64,000 nucleotides of DNA, from contig NZ_FOIX01000001.1 of the NCBI RefSeq assembly GCF_900109615.1, positions 496,001-560,000 of the forward strand, written 5' to 3'. Every line of letters begins with the position of its first letter. Positions within the stretch are counted from its first letter, which is position 1. A program made the translations under genes and the position numbers. This document shows, piece by piece, positions 51,902 through 60,314 of this stretch. Origin of the DNA: Kaistella antarctica (GTDB lineage: Bacteria > Bacteroidota > Bacteroidia > Flavobacteriales > Weeksellaceae). The notes beneath the pieces were generated by a model. It was not told where the DNA came from. It was given only the letters and a program-made list of their open reading frames with translations, and ran no database searches.

Positions 51902-52852
51902 GTGAAATTCACAAAAGAAATAAAAGCGGGACTCATCGCATTGTTGGCAATTATCGGATTCGTATTTTTGTTCCAGTTTATGAAAGGGAAAAGCCTTTTC
52001 ACGACTGATAATATCTTCTACGCCAAGTTTGATAATGTAGAAGGTTTAGCCGCTTCTAACCCTGTATCTATAAATGGTTTAAAAGTTGGACAAGTCGATA
52101 ACATCATTCCAATCACGGAGAAAGATGGCAAAATCCATTTTGTAGTAAAGATAATCGTTGACGATAATTTTGAGTTTTCAAAAAAATCAACTCTAGAGAT
52201 TTTCGAACCAGGTTTAATGTCTGGTAAAGAAATGCGTCTAAATTTGGCTTATGGCAATCCAATGGCGAAGGATGGAGATACATTGTCCGGCGAATTTCAG
52301 CTTTCAATGTTAAATAGTATTTCATCGCAAGTTGGACCCGTGAAAGATCAGCTTCAAGCGGTTTTAAAGAGAGTAGATTCATTAACCAATAACGCCAATA
52401 AAATTTTTGATGATCAAAATCGTGCAGAAATTCGTGCTTTGTTAAATAATCTGAACAGAACTGTTGCTTCCTTCGAAACGACTTCTAGACAAACCAATGC
52501 GCTTTTAGCGAACAATGATCCACGAGTTCAAAAAGTCCTCGACAATGCGAATCTTGCCACATTAAGTGCAAAATCGACCATCGATAAATACGGTCGAGTT
52601 GCCGATGAAGTAGATGTGAAAAAACTAAACAATACCATTGAAAAGTTAAGCCTAACTTCCGATAAACTAAACGGTGTTATTAGTGGCATACAGAATGGTG
52701 AAGGATCGCTTGGTAAATTGACCAAAGATGAAGAGCTTTACAATAACCTTAATCAGACAGCCAATAATATGAATAAGTTGGTAGAAGATCTAAAAGCAAA
52801 TCCTAAAAAATATCTTAATTTTTCCGTTTTCGGAAAGAACAACAAAGACTAA
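51902..52852 (+). CDS. MlaD-like MCE domain protein
   Basis: 316 residues with a GTG start. An N-terminal membrane anchor (IKAGLIALLAIIGFVFLFQF) leads into the MCE domain (FYAKFDNVEGLAASNPVSINGLKVGQV, about 40-125), then a long helical or coiled region. This is the MlaD layout, a periplasmic lipid-binding ring subunit. The matching permease and ATPase could be those at 35842-37403, since no other pair is in this window. It precedes two Fe-S proteins, which is unusual company for an MCE protein but one I recall from related genomes. Confidence 0.88.
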   Translation: MKFTKEIKAGLIALLAIIGFVFLFQFMKGKSLFTTDNIFYAKFDNVEGLAASNPVSINGLKVGQVDNIIPITEKDGKIHFVVKIIVDDNFEFSKKSTLEIFEPGLMSGKEMRLNLAYGNPMAKDGDTLSGEFQLSMLNSISSQVGPVKDQLQAVLKRVDSLTNNANKIFDDQNRAEIRALLNNLNRTVASFETTSRQTNALLANNDPRVQKVLDNANLATLSAKSTIDKYGRVADEVDVKKLNNTIEKLSLTSDKLNGVISGIQNGEGSLGKLTKDEELYNNLNQTANNMNKLVEDLKANPKKYLNFSVFGKNNKD

Positions 52853-52864
52853 AAACCATTCAAT

Positions 52865-54196
52865 ATGCAATATATTGGCAATATTATTTTCTTTATCGCT
52901 CTGGTTGCAGGATTCGGGCTTTTTTTTAGAAGTTTAAAGGAAATCTACCGCAACATTCGATTGGGCAAAGAGAGCAATCGCTCTGATCAGAAAGCAAAAC
53001 GCTGGGAAACCATGTCAAAAGTTGCCCTCGGTCAAAGTAAAATGGGGAAAAGACCTATAGCAGCCTTCTTTCACGTTATTGTTTATGTTGGATTTATAAT
53101 TATCAACATTGAGCTGCTCGAAATTATCATTGATGGAATCTTTGGCACCCACCGATTTCTAGCCAGCATTCTAGGAAATGGTTTATACGGAGCTTTTACA
53201 GCGACTTTAGAAGTTTTAGCCTTACTCGTTATTATTGCAGTGGTTGTGTTCTTCATAAGAAGAAACTTTTATGGCATCAAGCGTTTCCAAATGAAGGAAC
53301 TCTTTGGATGGCCAAAGAACGATGCTAACTGGATTTTAATTATCGAGTTCGCCTTGATGATTGCCTTCCTAACGATGAACGGTTCAGATTGGGTTCTACA
53401 ACAAAGAGAAGTTCTCGCTACGCACGGGAGCTTTCCAATATCATCATATTTATTAGGTCCAATATTTCAAAACCTTGGCAATACGGCTTTAGTTTATACA
53501 GAAAGAGGAGCGTGGTGGTTTCACTTTATTGGAATTCTGTTCTTCATGAATTACCTTTATTACTCAAAACATCTTCATATTATTTTAGCTTTTCCAAATA
53601 CGTGGTACGCTAATTTAAATCCAAAAGGAGAATTTAATAATCTAGCTTCTGTAACCGCAGAAATTAAATTAATGATGGATCCAAACGCTGATCCTTACGC
53701 AGCTCAACCTGAAGCAGATCCCAACGCAGTCCCAGAGAAATTTGGTGCAAGTGATATTTTCGATTTGAATCAAGTTCAACTGTTGAACGCTTATTCTTGT
53801 ACGGAATGTGGTCGTTGTACTGCGGTTTGTCCAGCTAATATTACGGGTAAGAAATTATCTCCTCGTAAAATTATGATGGATACGCGAGATCGTATTGAAG
53901 AGGTGGGAAAGAACATCAACAAAAATGGAAAGTTCGTAGATGACGGTAAAAAGTTATTAGATGATCATATTTTAAGAGAAGAACTCTGGGCGTGTACCAC
54001 TTGTAATGCTTGTGTAGAAGCTTGTCCGCTTCTGATTGATCCGCTTTCAATCATTGTTGACATGCGTAGATTCTTAGTAATGGAACAATCTGCCGCGCCA
54101 CAGGAACTCAATCAAATGATGACCAATATTGAAAACAATGCCGCACCTTGGCAATACAACCAAGCCGATCGCTTGAATTGGGCAAATGAAAATTAG
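52865..54196 (+). CDS. Membrane (Fe-S)-binding protein with dicluster ferredoxin domain
   Basis: 443 residues. The first half has five or so membrane segments. The C-terminal half has two ferredoxin-like 4Fe-4S motifs, CTECGRCTAVCP and CTTCNACVEACP. This resembles the electron-transfer membrane subunits that pair with CCG-domain proteins (HdrD/GlpC/LldE-like). It probably passes electrons between a quinone and the next gene's product. The electron donor is not visible in the window. Confidence 0.85.
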   Translation: MQYIGNIIFFIALVAGFGLFFRSLKEIYRNIRLGKESNRSDQKAKRWETMSKVALGQSKMGKRPIAAFFHVIVYVGFIIINIELLEIIIDGIFGTHRFLASILGNGLYGAFTATLEVLALLVIIAVVVFFIRRNFYGIKRFQMKELFGWPKNDANWILIIEFALMIAFLTMNGSDWVLQQREVLATHGSFPISSYLLGPIFQNLGNTALVYTERGAWWFHFIGILFFMNYLYYSKHLHIILAFPNTWYANLNPKGEFNNLASVTAEIKLMMDPNADPYAAQPEADPNAVPEKFGASDIFDLNQVQLLNAYSCTECGRCTAVCPANITGKKLSPRKIMMDTRDRIEEVGKNINKNGKFVDDGKKLLDDHILREELWACTTCNACVEACPLLIDPLSIIVDMRRFLVMEQSAAPQELNQMMTNIENNAAPWQYNQADRLNWANEN

Positions 54197-54215
54197 TATT
54201 TTGATAAATTAAAGA

Positions 54216-54998
54216 ATGGATTTCACGATAAAAACAATGGCAGAATATGCCGCCGAAGGAAAAATGCCCGAAGTGCTCTTTTTTGTAGGATGCGCCGGAA
54301 GTTTCGACGATCGAGCAAAAAAGATTACCAAAGCTCTTTGTAAAATTTTACATAAAGTAGGAGTGGAATTTGCCGTTTTGGGTCAAGAGGAATCTTGCAA
54401 TGGCGATCCTGCAAAACGTGCTGGTAATGAATTCGTTTTCCAGATGATGGCTCACACCAATATCGAGATCATGAATGGATATGGCGTTAAAAAAATCGTA
54501 ACCGCTTGTCCGCATTGCTTCAATATTATTAAAAATGAATATCCAGGATTAGGTGGTAACTACGAAGTTCTTCATCATACTCAATTCCTAAGAAAACTAA
54601 TGGAAGAAGGTCGCCTCAAGATTGAAGGTGGATCTTTTAAAGGTAAGAAAATCACCTTCCATGATCCTTGCTATCTTGGACGTGGAAATGGCGAATACGA
54701 AGCACCGAGACAATTGCTGCAAAAATTAGATGCCGAGTTGGTCGAAATGAAGCGGTGTAAATCTAATGGATTATGCTGTGGCGCAGGCGGTGCGCAAATG
54801 TTTAAAGAGCCAGAACCAGGAAATAAAGATATTAATATTGAAAGAACGGAGGAGGCCTTGAGCGAGAGTCCGAATATTATTGCGACAGGATGCCCGTTCT
54901 GTAACACCATGATGACCGATGGCGTAAAGCATTTCAACAAAGAAGAAGTTTCCGTAAAAGATATCGCCGAACTTCTCGCTGAAGCTGATGACTTATAG
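54216..54998 (+). CDS. CCG-domain (Fe-S)-binding protein
   Basis: 260 residues with the cysteine-rich CCG pattern: FFVGCAGSFD at the start, ESCNGDPAKR, ACPHCFNI, FHDPCYLGR, GLCCGAGGAQM and ATGCPFCNTMM. These are the ligands of the non-cubane cluster domains in heterodisulfide reductase-like proteins. It is soluble and pairs with the membrane Fe-S protein 20 bases upstream, so the two likely form one redox complex of unknown substrate. Another small gene follows. Confidence 0.88.
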   Translation: MDFTIKTMAEYAAEGKMPEVLFFVGCAGSFDDRAKKITKALCKILHKVGVEFAVLGQEESCNGDPAKRAGNEFVFQMMAHTNIEIMNGYGVKKIVTACPHCFNIIKNEYPGLGGNYEVLHHTQFLRKLMEEGRLKIEGGSFKGKKITFHDPCYLGRGNGEYEAPRQLLQKLDAELVEMKRCKSNGLCCGAGGAQMFKEPEPGNKDINIERTEEALSESPNIIATGCPFCNTMMTDGVKHFNKEEVSVKDIAELLAEADDL

Positions 54999-55067
54999 GT
55001 TAAGATTTCTTTCACTATCAATTTAATGATAGCTAAAAATCCGAGCTTTAAAATTTAATCAAAGAAA

Positions 55068-55559
55068 ATGAAAATAGACGAAACGACCATCGTAGAAACC
55101 AGTGATTACCGGGTAATTATTTATCCTGCGTCCAGACCTTTCACGTCAAAAGAGAGCAAAACAATTACGGAAAAATTGTATGATTTTTTAGCAACTTGGG
55201 CCGCTCATGGAAAACCACTTTCTTCTTCGTTTAAAATTGAAAAAAATCAATTCATCATCGTCTGTGTTGATGAGGATATAGAAGCTGCTTCTGGCTGTTC
55301 TATTGATGCTTTAGGAACCGTGCTGAGGGAGATCGAAGCAGAATTTCAGTTGGGCTTGTTCGATCGAATGAAAGCAACCTTTGTTGAAGATGGAGAAGTG
55401 AAAACCCTGAAACTGCAAGATTTTAGAAACGGTTTGAAAAATGGTGAAGTCTCGAAAGAAATTGATGTTTATGACTTTTCAAAAAGCACTTACGTTTCAT
55501 TTTTAAGTGATTTTCTTTTGCCCTTAAAAAGAAGTTGGGCGGGAATTTACATTGACTAA
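55068..55559 (+). CDS. Conserved protein of unknown function (often mis-named an ABC ATPase)
   Basis: 163 residues with no Walker motifs, although similar proteins are called ABC transporter ATPases in some annotations. Visible features are a beta-rich N terminus (YRVIIYPASRPFTSKESKTI), a CVDEDIEAASGCSIDAL stretch with two Cys, and an aromatic C terminus. It is likely cytoplasmic. Same strand as the Fe-S pair with a 69-base gap, and ends at a terminator. Confidence 0.75.
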   Translation: MKIDETTIVETSDYRVIIYPASRPFTSKESKTITEKLYDFLATWAAHGKPLSSSFKIEKNQFIIVCVDEDIEAASGCSIDALGTVLREIEAEFQLGLFDRMKATFVEDGEVKTLKLQDFRNGLKNGEVSKEIDVYDFSKSTYVSFLSDFLLPLKRSWAGIYID

Positions 55560-55579
55560 TTAAAATTTTTTACAATATT

Positions 55580-55614
55580 AAAACCCTTTGAGTTGAATAC
55601 TTAAAGGGTTTTTT
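55580..55614 (+). terminator. Intrinsic terminator
   Basis: AAAACCCTTTGAG and CTTAAAGGGTTTT pair with one mismatch, then TTTT; it ends the transcript of the MCE/Fe-S operon. Confidence 0.85.
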
Positions 55615-55642
55615 GTTGCTCTTAATTAAAACCGTATTTTTG
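55613..55642 (+). promoter_or_regulatory. Candidate promoter of the polysaccharide genes
   Basis: TTG (55613-55615) and TATTTTTG (55635-55642) with 19 bases between fit the consensus. It overlaps the end of the preceding terminator and lies 16 bases before the glycosyltransferase start. Confidence 0.7.
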
Positions 55643-55658
55643 TGTATTAAGTTGATCG

Positions 55659-56786
55659 ATGCGCTACAAAATTCTTTTTATTTCTTCTTGGTTTCCTAAT
55701 AAATTGGAGCCGACCAACGGGAATTTTGTACAACGACATGCAGAAGCAGTTGCTCGTCTTCATGATGTAGAAATCTTACATTCAATCGGAGATGCAACTC
55801 AAAAACAAACCTATCTTTTCGATGATCAAATTATTAATGGAATCAGAATCTTGATTGTCTACTATAAAAATTCAGACAATCCTGTTCTTAATTTTATTCG
55901 TCGGATAAAAGCCTATAAAAAAGGTTTTTTGCTACTGCAAAAGCCTGATTTGGTTCATGCAAATGTTCTCCACAATTCCATGCTATTTGCAGTTTATTTA
56001 AAAAGGAAATTTAAAATTCCTTTTGTTATTACGGAGCACTGGTCTGGCTTTTTGAAAATAAATCGAAGTCAACTTTCAAAACCACAATTGTTAATTGCTA
56101 AACAAATCGCAACTAACGCAGAATATGTTTTGCCTGTGAGCCACTATCTATTGAATGATCTAAAGGAATTAGGCTGGCCAACTAAGTTCAAAGCAATCGG
56201 TAATGTTGTCGATACCGAGTTGTTCCATTTAAAATCACCGACAAATAATATATTTACTTTTCTACATATTTCGAATTTAATTCAGCTTAAAAATCCTGAA
56301 AAAATTATTGCTGCTGCTTTGAAGTTGCGAAAAGAATTCGATAATTTTGAATTACATATTGGTGGCGATGGCGATGTTGAGCAACTAAATAAAATGGTCG
56401 CAGAAAATAACGCAAAACATTTTATCAAAACCTTTCCCATGTTGACTTTAAATGAAGTTGCAGCTAAAATGAGAGCCAGCGATTGTTTTGTTTTATTCAG
56501 CGATTATGAAAACTTCCCTTGTGTATTGTTAGAATCGCTTTCAACTGGCACACCTGCGATTGCAACCAAAGTTGGAGGAATTCCTGAAATAATCAACGAT
56601 AGCAATGGACTATTAATTTCCAACAATCAAAACGATTTGTATGAAGCAATGAAAAAAGTTTTAGAAGGAAAAGTTGATTTTGATCAACCGCAGGATTTGC
56701 ATGAGCAGATAGAAGAGCATTTCTCAATGAATGTAATTGCGAAAAAGTTTGACATGGTTTATCAGAATATTTTAAATAAAGGATGA
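55659..56786 (+). CDS. GT4-family glycosyltransferase
   Basis: 375 residues with the GT-B fold. The N-terminal half starts YKILFISSWFPNKLEPTNGNFVQRHAEAVA, with the acceptor-side loop. The C-terminal half has the GT4 signature EX7E-like region (DCFVLFSDYENFPCVLLESLSTGTPAIATKVGGIPEII). It would add a hexose from a nucleotide sugar to a lipid-linked or surface glycan. It begins a three-gene set with a flippase, so surface polysaccharide is the likely destination. Confidence 0.88.
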   Translation: MRYKILFISSWFPNKLEPTNGNFVQRHAEAVARLHDVEILHSIGDATQKQTYLFDDQIINGIRILIVYYKNSDNPVLNFIRRIKAYKKGFLLLQKPDLVHANVLHNSMLFAVYLKRKFKIPFVITEHWSGFLKINRSQLSKPQLLIAKQIATNAEYVLPVSHYLLNDLKELGWPTKFKAIGNVVDTELFHLKSPTNNIFTFLHISNLIQLKNPEKIIAAALKLRKEFDNFELHIGGDGDVEQLNKMVAENNAKHFIKTFPMLTLNEVAAKMRASDCFVLFSDYENFPCVLLESLSTGTPAIATKVGGIPEIINDSNGLLISNNQNDLYEAMKKVLEGKVDFDQPQDLHEQIEEHFSMNVIAKKFDMVYQNILNKG

Positions 56787-56836
56787 TAAATTTTTCGTAA
56801 TTTGAAAAAGTCAAATAACTTATTGGTAAAGAATTA

Positions 56837-58483
56837 ATGAAAAAGGGGTTTTCAATAAACGTTTCAAGTATTGCAGTAGAGGTGAATTCTTTTATTACGG
56901 GAGAATACGACGATTTTTATTTAAAGGCGAAAGATTTTGATTTTCTTTTCGAAGGAGTCTTATTGAATAAAAGAAAACTTCTAAATGACTTTGCCTTAAA
57001 GGATTTCGAAACGCTTATTCAAGAATTATATCTTCAAAAAAAAGAACAAATTGTCAAACTTTTTGACGGTGAATTTCGGGGCTTTATAGTTGACAAAATT
57101 CGGAATAAAATTTTTGTTTTTACTAATGTCACGTCTACTCAAAGAGTTTTCCATGCAACATTTGATAGCAAAATCTTCGTAGATACCAGTTTAATTCGGC
57201 TTAATGAAACATTAAAGAATTCTGGTTTAAAATCACAGCCTGATATCGAATCGCTTTATCAATTGCTTTGCTTCAGTAATTTACCAGAACGGAAAACGCC
57301 TATTCAAAATATTCAAAAATTACTTGATGGTAATTTTCTCGAGATAGATTGCAATAAATTGACTTGTCAAGAAACAGCGTATTTTAGTTTAGCAGAGATA
57401 CCACTTTTTTCTGGAACAAAAGATCAAGCTATTGATCGTATTCATGATATTTTCAGGGAAGCCATTTTAATGGAATACCAAAAAGACACAGAATTGGGTA
57501 AAGATCATCTTGCATTGTTGAGCGGCGGTTTGGACAGTCGTATAGCCATGATGTACGCGATTAAACATGACCATATACCAGGAAACGCATTGTGTTTTTC
57601 ACATTCTAATTATTACGATCATACCATTTCAGAAAAAATTGCCAACGACTACGATATTCATTATGAATTCATCCCTTTAGATGGTGGGCAGTTTTTAAGA
57701 AAGATTGATCATCTAACTGAGATTTCCGAAGGAATGGTTTTTTATACTGGTGCAATTCACGTGCAGTACGCTCTTGAAAAAATGCAGTATGAAAATTTCG
57801 GCCTCTTCCACAGCGGACAAATTGGCGACGGAGTTCTAGGTGGTTTTAATACGGAACCAAGGCGCAAAAAACCGTCCACTTATAAGATTGTCGAGTTTCC
57901 AGAATTTCTGCCTAAAGTCAAAGACTCTCTGGATGAGATTTTAAAAAATTACGAAACCGAAGAACTCTTTTTATACCGTAATATCGCTTACAACCGAACA
58001 CTTTTGGGCGCGCATGTTTTACAACAAAAGCGATATCAGACTTCGCCCTTTATGGCGAAAGATTTTCTAAAGTTTTCTATTTCACTTCCAGAAGAATGGA
58101 AATTCAACCATCGGTTTTATTTAGAGTGGTTTAATAAGCACTGTAAAGAAGCGACAAAGTATCGGTGGGAAAGAACATTGATGAAGCCCGATGCACATTG
58201 GAAAACAAGCTTTGGTGATAAATTTCTAAAACGTGGTTTTAATATTTTGAATCATAGAATTTTAAAGACACCACAAAATTCAAGCATGCATCCTTATCAG
58301 TTTTATTTTGATAGTGATGTCAATATTCAAGAATACTATCAAAAATATTTTGAAGATAATTTCTACAGAATCGAAGATTACAAAGAGCTTGCAGAAGATG
58401 TAGCTTCATTGTTTGATTCAGACGATTTTAATACCAAAACCAAAGCTATTAATATTCTATCAATCTTTAAACTCTACTTTTAA
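56837..58483 (+). CDS. Asparagine-synthase-like protein of a polysaccharide locus
   Basis: 548 residues. The PP-loop is LSGGLDSR (SGGLDSR at 229-235), in a domain resembling AsnB. Later HSGQIGDGVLGGF is the conserved active region. The N-terminal 190 residues resemble the class II glutaminase fold, but the protein begins MKKG, so the nucleophile Cys at position 2 is missing. It cannot hydrolyse glutamine in the usual way; it may use ammonia or another amine. Sitting between a glycosyltransferase and a flippase, it may amidate a sugar or uronic acid, an inference. Confidence 0.8.
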   Translation: MKKGFSINVSSIAVEVNSFITGEYDDFYLKAKDFDFLFEGVLLNKRKLLNDFALKDFETLIQELYLQKKEQIVKLFDGEFRGFIVDKIRNKIFVFTNVTSTQRVFHATFDSKIFVDTSLIRLNETLKNSGLKSQPDIESLYQLLCFSNLPERKTPIQNIQKLLDGNFLEIDCNKLTCQETAYFSLAEIPLFSGTKDQAIDRIHDIFREAILMEYQKDTELGKDHLALLSGGLDSRIAMMYAIKHDHIPGNALCFSHSNYYDHTISEKIANDYDIHYEFIPLDGGQFLRKIDHLTEISEGMVFYTGAIHVQYALEKMQYENFGLFHSGQIGDGVLGGFNTEPRRKKPSTYKIVEFPEFLPKVKDSLDEILKNYETEELFLYRNIAYNRTLLGAHVLQQKRYQTSPFMAKDFLKFSISLPEEWKFNHRFYLEWFNKHCKEATKYRWERTLMKPDAHWKTSFGDKFLKRGFNILNHRILKTPQNSSMHPYQFYFDSDVNIQEYYQKYFEDNFYRIEDYKELAEDVASLFDSDDFNTKTKAINILSIFKLYF

Positions 58484-58485
58484 AG

Positions 58486-59733
58486 GTGAACAGCTTAAAG
58501 GGTTTTATCAAGGATTTTGTTAAAAATAAAGGACAACACGTTTTTCTTTCGCTTTTGATTGCTAAAATTTGTGCATTTTTAGGATCGCTTTTCATTATCA
58601 GGATTTTACCAGAAAGTGAGTTTGGAACTATTTCCATTGTTGCTTCAGTTTTTGCCATTTTTCTACCGTTTAGCGGTTTTGGTAGTCAGCAGAGTTTACT
58701 TCGTTTTGGGTCTATTAGCGACGATATCACAGATAAGAAAGCGCTTTCTAAGTATCTTATGAAGCAAGGATTTATTTATCAGCTTGTGCTCAGTTTTCTA
58801 TTTTTGTTGATCAGTTTAGTGTATGTCAATAAATATGAAGACATTTTTTATATTTTCTTGTTATTTACGATTCGGTTAATTGGTTTTTATTTCTTAAATC
58901 ATATTCAATCGGAGTTCAGAATTTTTGGAAACAATCAGGGATTTGCGAGGATTACGAATACCGTCAATATCTTCGGTGTTTTACTACTGTTGATTTTGTC
59001 ATATTTTTTTGGGTTAAAAGGTTATTTAGTCGCGATCGCGGTAACGCCGTTCACAGCATTCTTTTGGTTTAAAAAGGAGCAGTATAGTTCCGCCATTGAC
59101 AGTTTTAATTTTAAAAAGAAAGAAATTTGGAATTACGGTCTTCACGCTGCCGGAACTGCTCTATTATCTGATACACTATTCTCAGCTGATGTTTTGTTAT
59201 TGAGTTTTTTAATGAATGAAACCGCAGTTGCCAATTATAAAGTGGCCATCTTAATTCCGGCAAATATTACTTTTTTGGCACTGACTTTTATGCAAAGTGA
59301 TTTTCCCAGTTTGGCAAAAAACTATCAGAACAAAAATTTCCTGACTTCTTACATTACTAATTATTACAAGATTTTTATTCCAGTTTCCGCCGGAATTTTC
59401 CTTTTAGGATTTGTATTTAAAACAGAAATCTTATCATTATTCTTCAGTGAAAGATACGCGGATAACACGTGGGTCTTTACCATTTTATTAGCGGGTTTTT
59501 CTATTAATATGTTGTTACGAAACTTATTTGGCAATTTGCTGTCTGCCGTCGGAATGATGAAGATGAATACTGTCATTTCCATCTTGACATTAATAATGCT
59601 CCTCTGTTTCTCATTCATTTCTGTGACTAGATTTGGGATTGAAGGAATGGCGATCAGCTTATCCTTAAGCATGCTGATTGGCGGAATTTTGCTGCTGTTT
59701 TCGTTTTATCTTTATTGGAAAGATTTAAAATAA
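58486..59733 (+). CDS. Polysaccharide flippase (MATE/Wzx-like)
   Basis: 415 residues with a GTG start 3 bases after the preceding stop. About twelve hydrophobic segments, with the Wzx-type N terminus (GQHVFLSLLIAKICAFLGSLFIIRILPESEFGTISI) and the usual polar residues inside helices. It is expected to flip a lipid-linked oligosaccharide across the inner membrane. There is no polymerase (Wzy) or further glycosyltransferase in the window, so the set is small. Confidence 0.88.
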   Translation: MNSLKGFIKDFVKNKGQHVFLSLLIAKICAFLGSLFIIRILPESEFGTISIVASVFAIFLPFSGFGSQQSLLRFGSISDDITDKKALSKYLMKQGFIYQLVLSFLFLLISLVYVNKYEDIFYIFLLFTIRLIGFYFLNHIQSEFRIFGNNQGFARITNTVNIFGVLLLLILSYFFGLKGYLVAIAVTPFTAFFWFKKEQYSSAIDSFNFKKKEIWNYGLHAAGTALLSDTLFSADVLLLSFLMNETAVANYKVAILIPANITFLALTFMQSDFPSLAKNYQNKNFLTSYITNYYKIFIPVSAGIFLLGFVFKTEILSLFFSERYADNTWVFTILLAGFSINMLLRNLFGNLLSAVGMMKMNTVISILTLIMLLCFSFISVTRFGIEGMAISLSLSMLIGGILLLFSFYLYWKDLK

Positions 59734-59743
59734 ATTATATTTG
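59715..59743 (+). promoter_or_regulatory. Promoter of the 59749 lipoprotein gene, near-leaderless
   Basis: TTG (59715-59717) and TATATTTG (59736-59743) with 18 bases between fit the consensus. The -7 box ends 5 bases before the ATG, so the transcript should start at or next to the start codon. Confidence 0.7.
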
Positions 59744-59748
59744 CACCA

Positions 59749-60246
59749 ATGAAAAATGTGTTTTTTTTAGTGATGGTTGCGTTTTTTGCTTTTCTCTCTT
59801 GCAGAGACGATGAAGAATCTGTGCAAAAAATAGATCAGATCATCAACTTATATATCGACTCGTTGGGTCAAGACATGTTGAATTCAAAAATCCCAGGCTC
59901 GTACGTGGCTTCTTCGATGAACGATGTCTACGGCTTGCGAGACACGGCTCCAGTTTCATTTACATTAAAGAAAGATGAAGATACAGTGAACTATATCGAA
60001 TATCTTGCGGGTGCGACAAGAATAGGGATTGATTCCACGGAAAATTCTAAAACCTACGAATCGAAAATTGAATTGCGGTTAACTAAGCAAATCAACGACT
60101 CTACAAGAGGAATTGCGAAAGACCTTATCAAAATTCAGTATCTCTCGACGCCAACTCTTTTTCAAGTTTCTAAAATTTGGTATAATGATGAGCTTCAATT
60201 TACAAAAGTGGAGGGTCAACCGAACACCGTGAAAATCGTGAAATAA
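59749..60246 (+). CDS. Lipoprotein of unknown function
   Basis: 165 residues. The lipobox is FLSC (Cys18), followed by an Asp/Glu-rich linker and a beta-rich body (INLYIDSLGQDMLNSKIPGSYVASSMNDV). I recognise no family. The start is fixed by the promoter that ends only 5 bases upstream. serS follows 68 bases later on the same strand, possibly in the same transcript. Confidence 0.7.
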   Translation: MKNVFFLVMVAFFAFLSCRDDEESVQKIDQIINLYIDSLGQDMLNSKIPGSYVASSMNDVYGLRDTAPVSFTLKKDEDTVNYIEYLAGATRIGIDSTENSKTYESKIELRLTKQINDSTRGIAKDLIKIQYLSTPTLFQVSKIWYNDELQFTKVEGQPNTVKIVK

Positions 60247-60314
60247 TCACTAAATTTGCACTTCATTCTTCGACGGTTACGAAGAAATATTAAGAAATAT
60301 ACATCAATTAGGAT

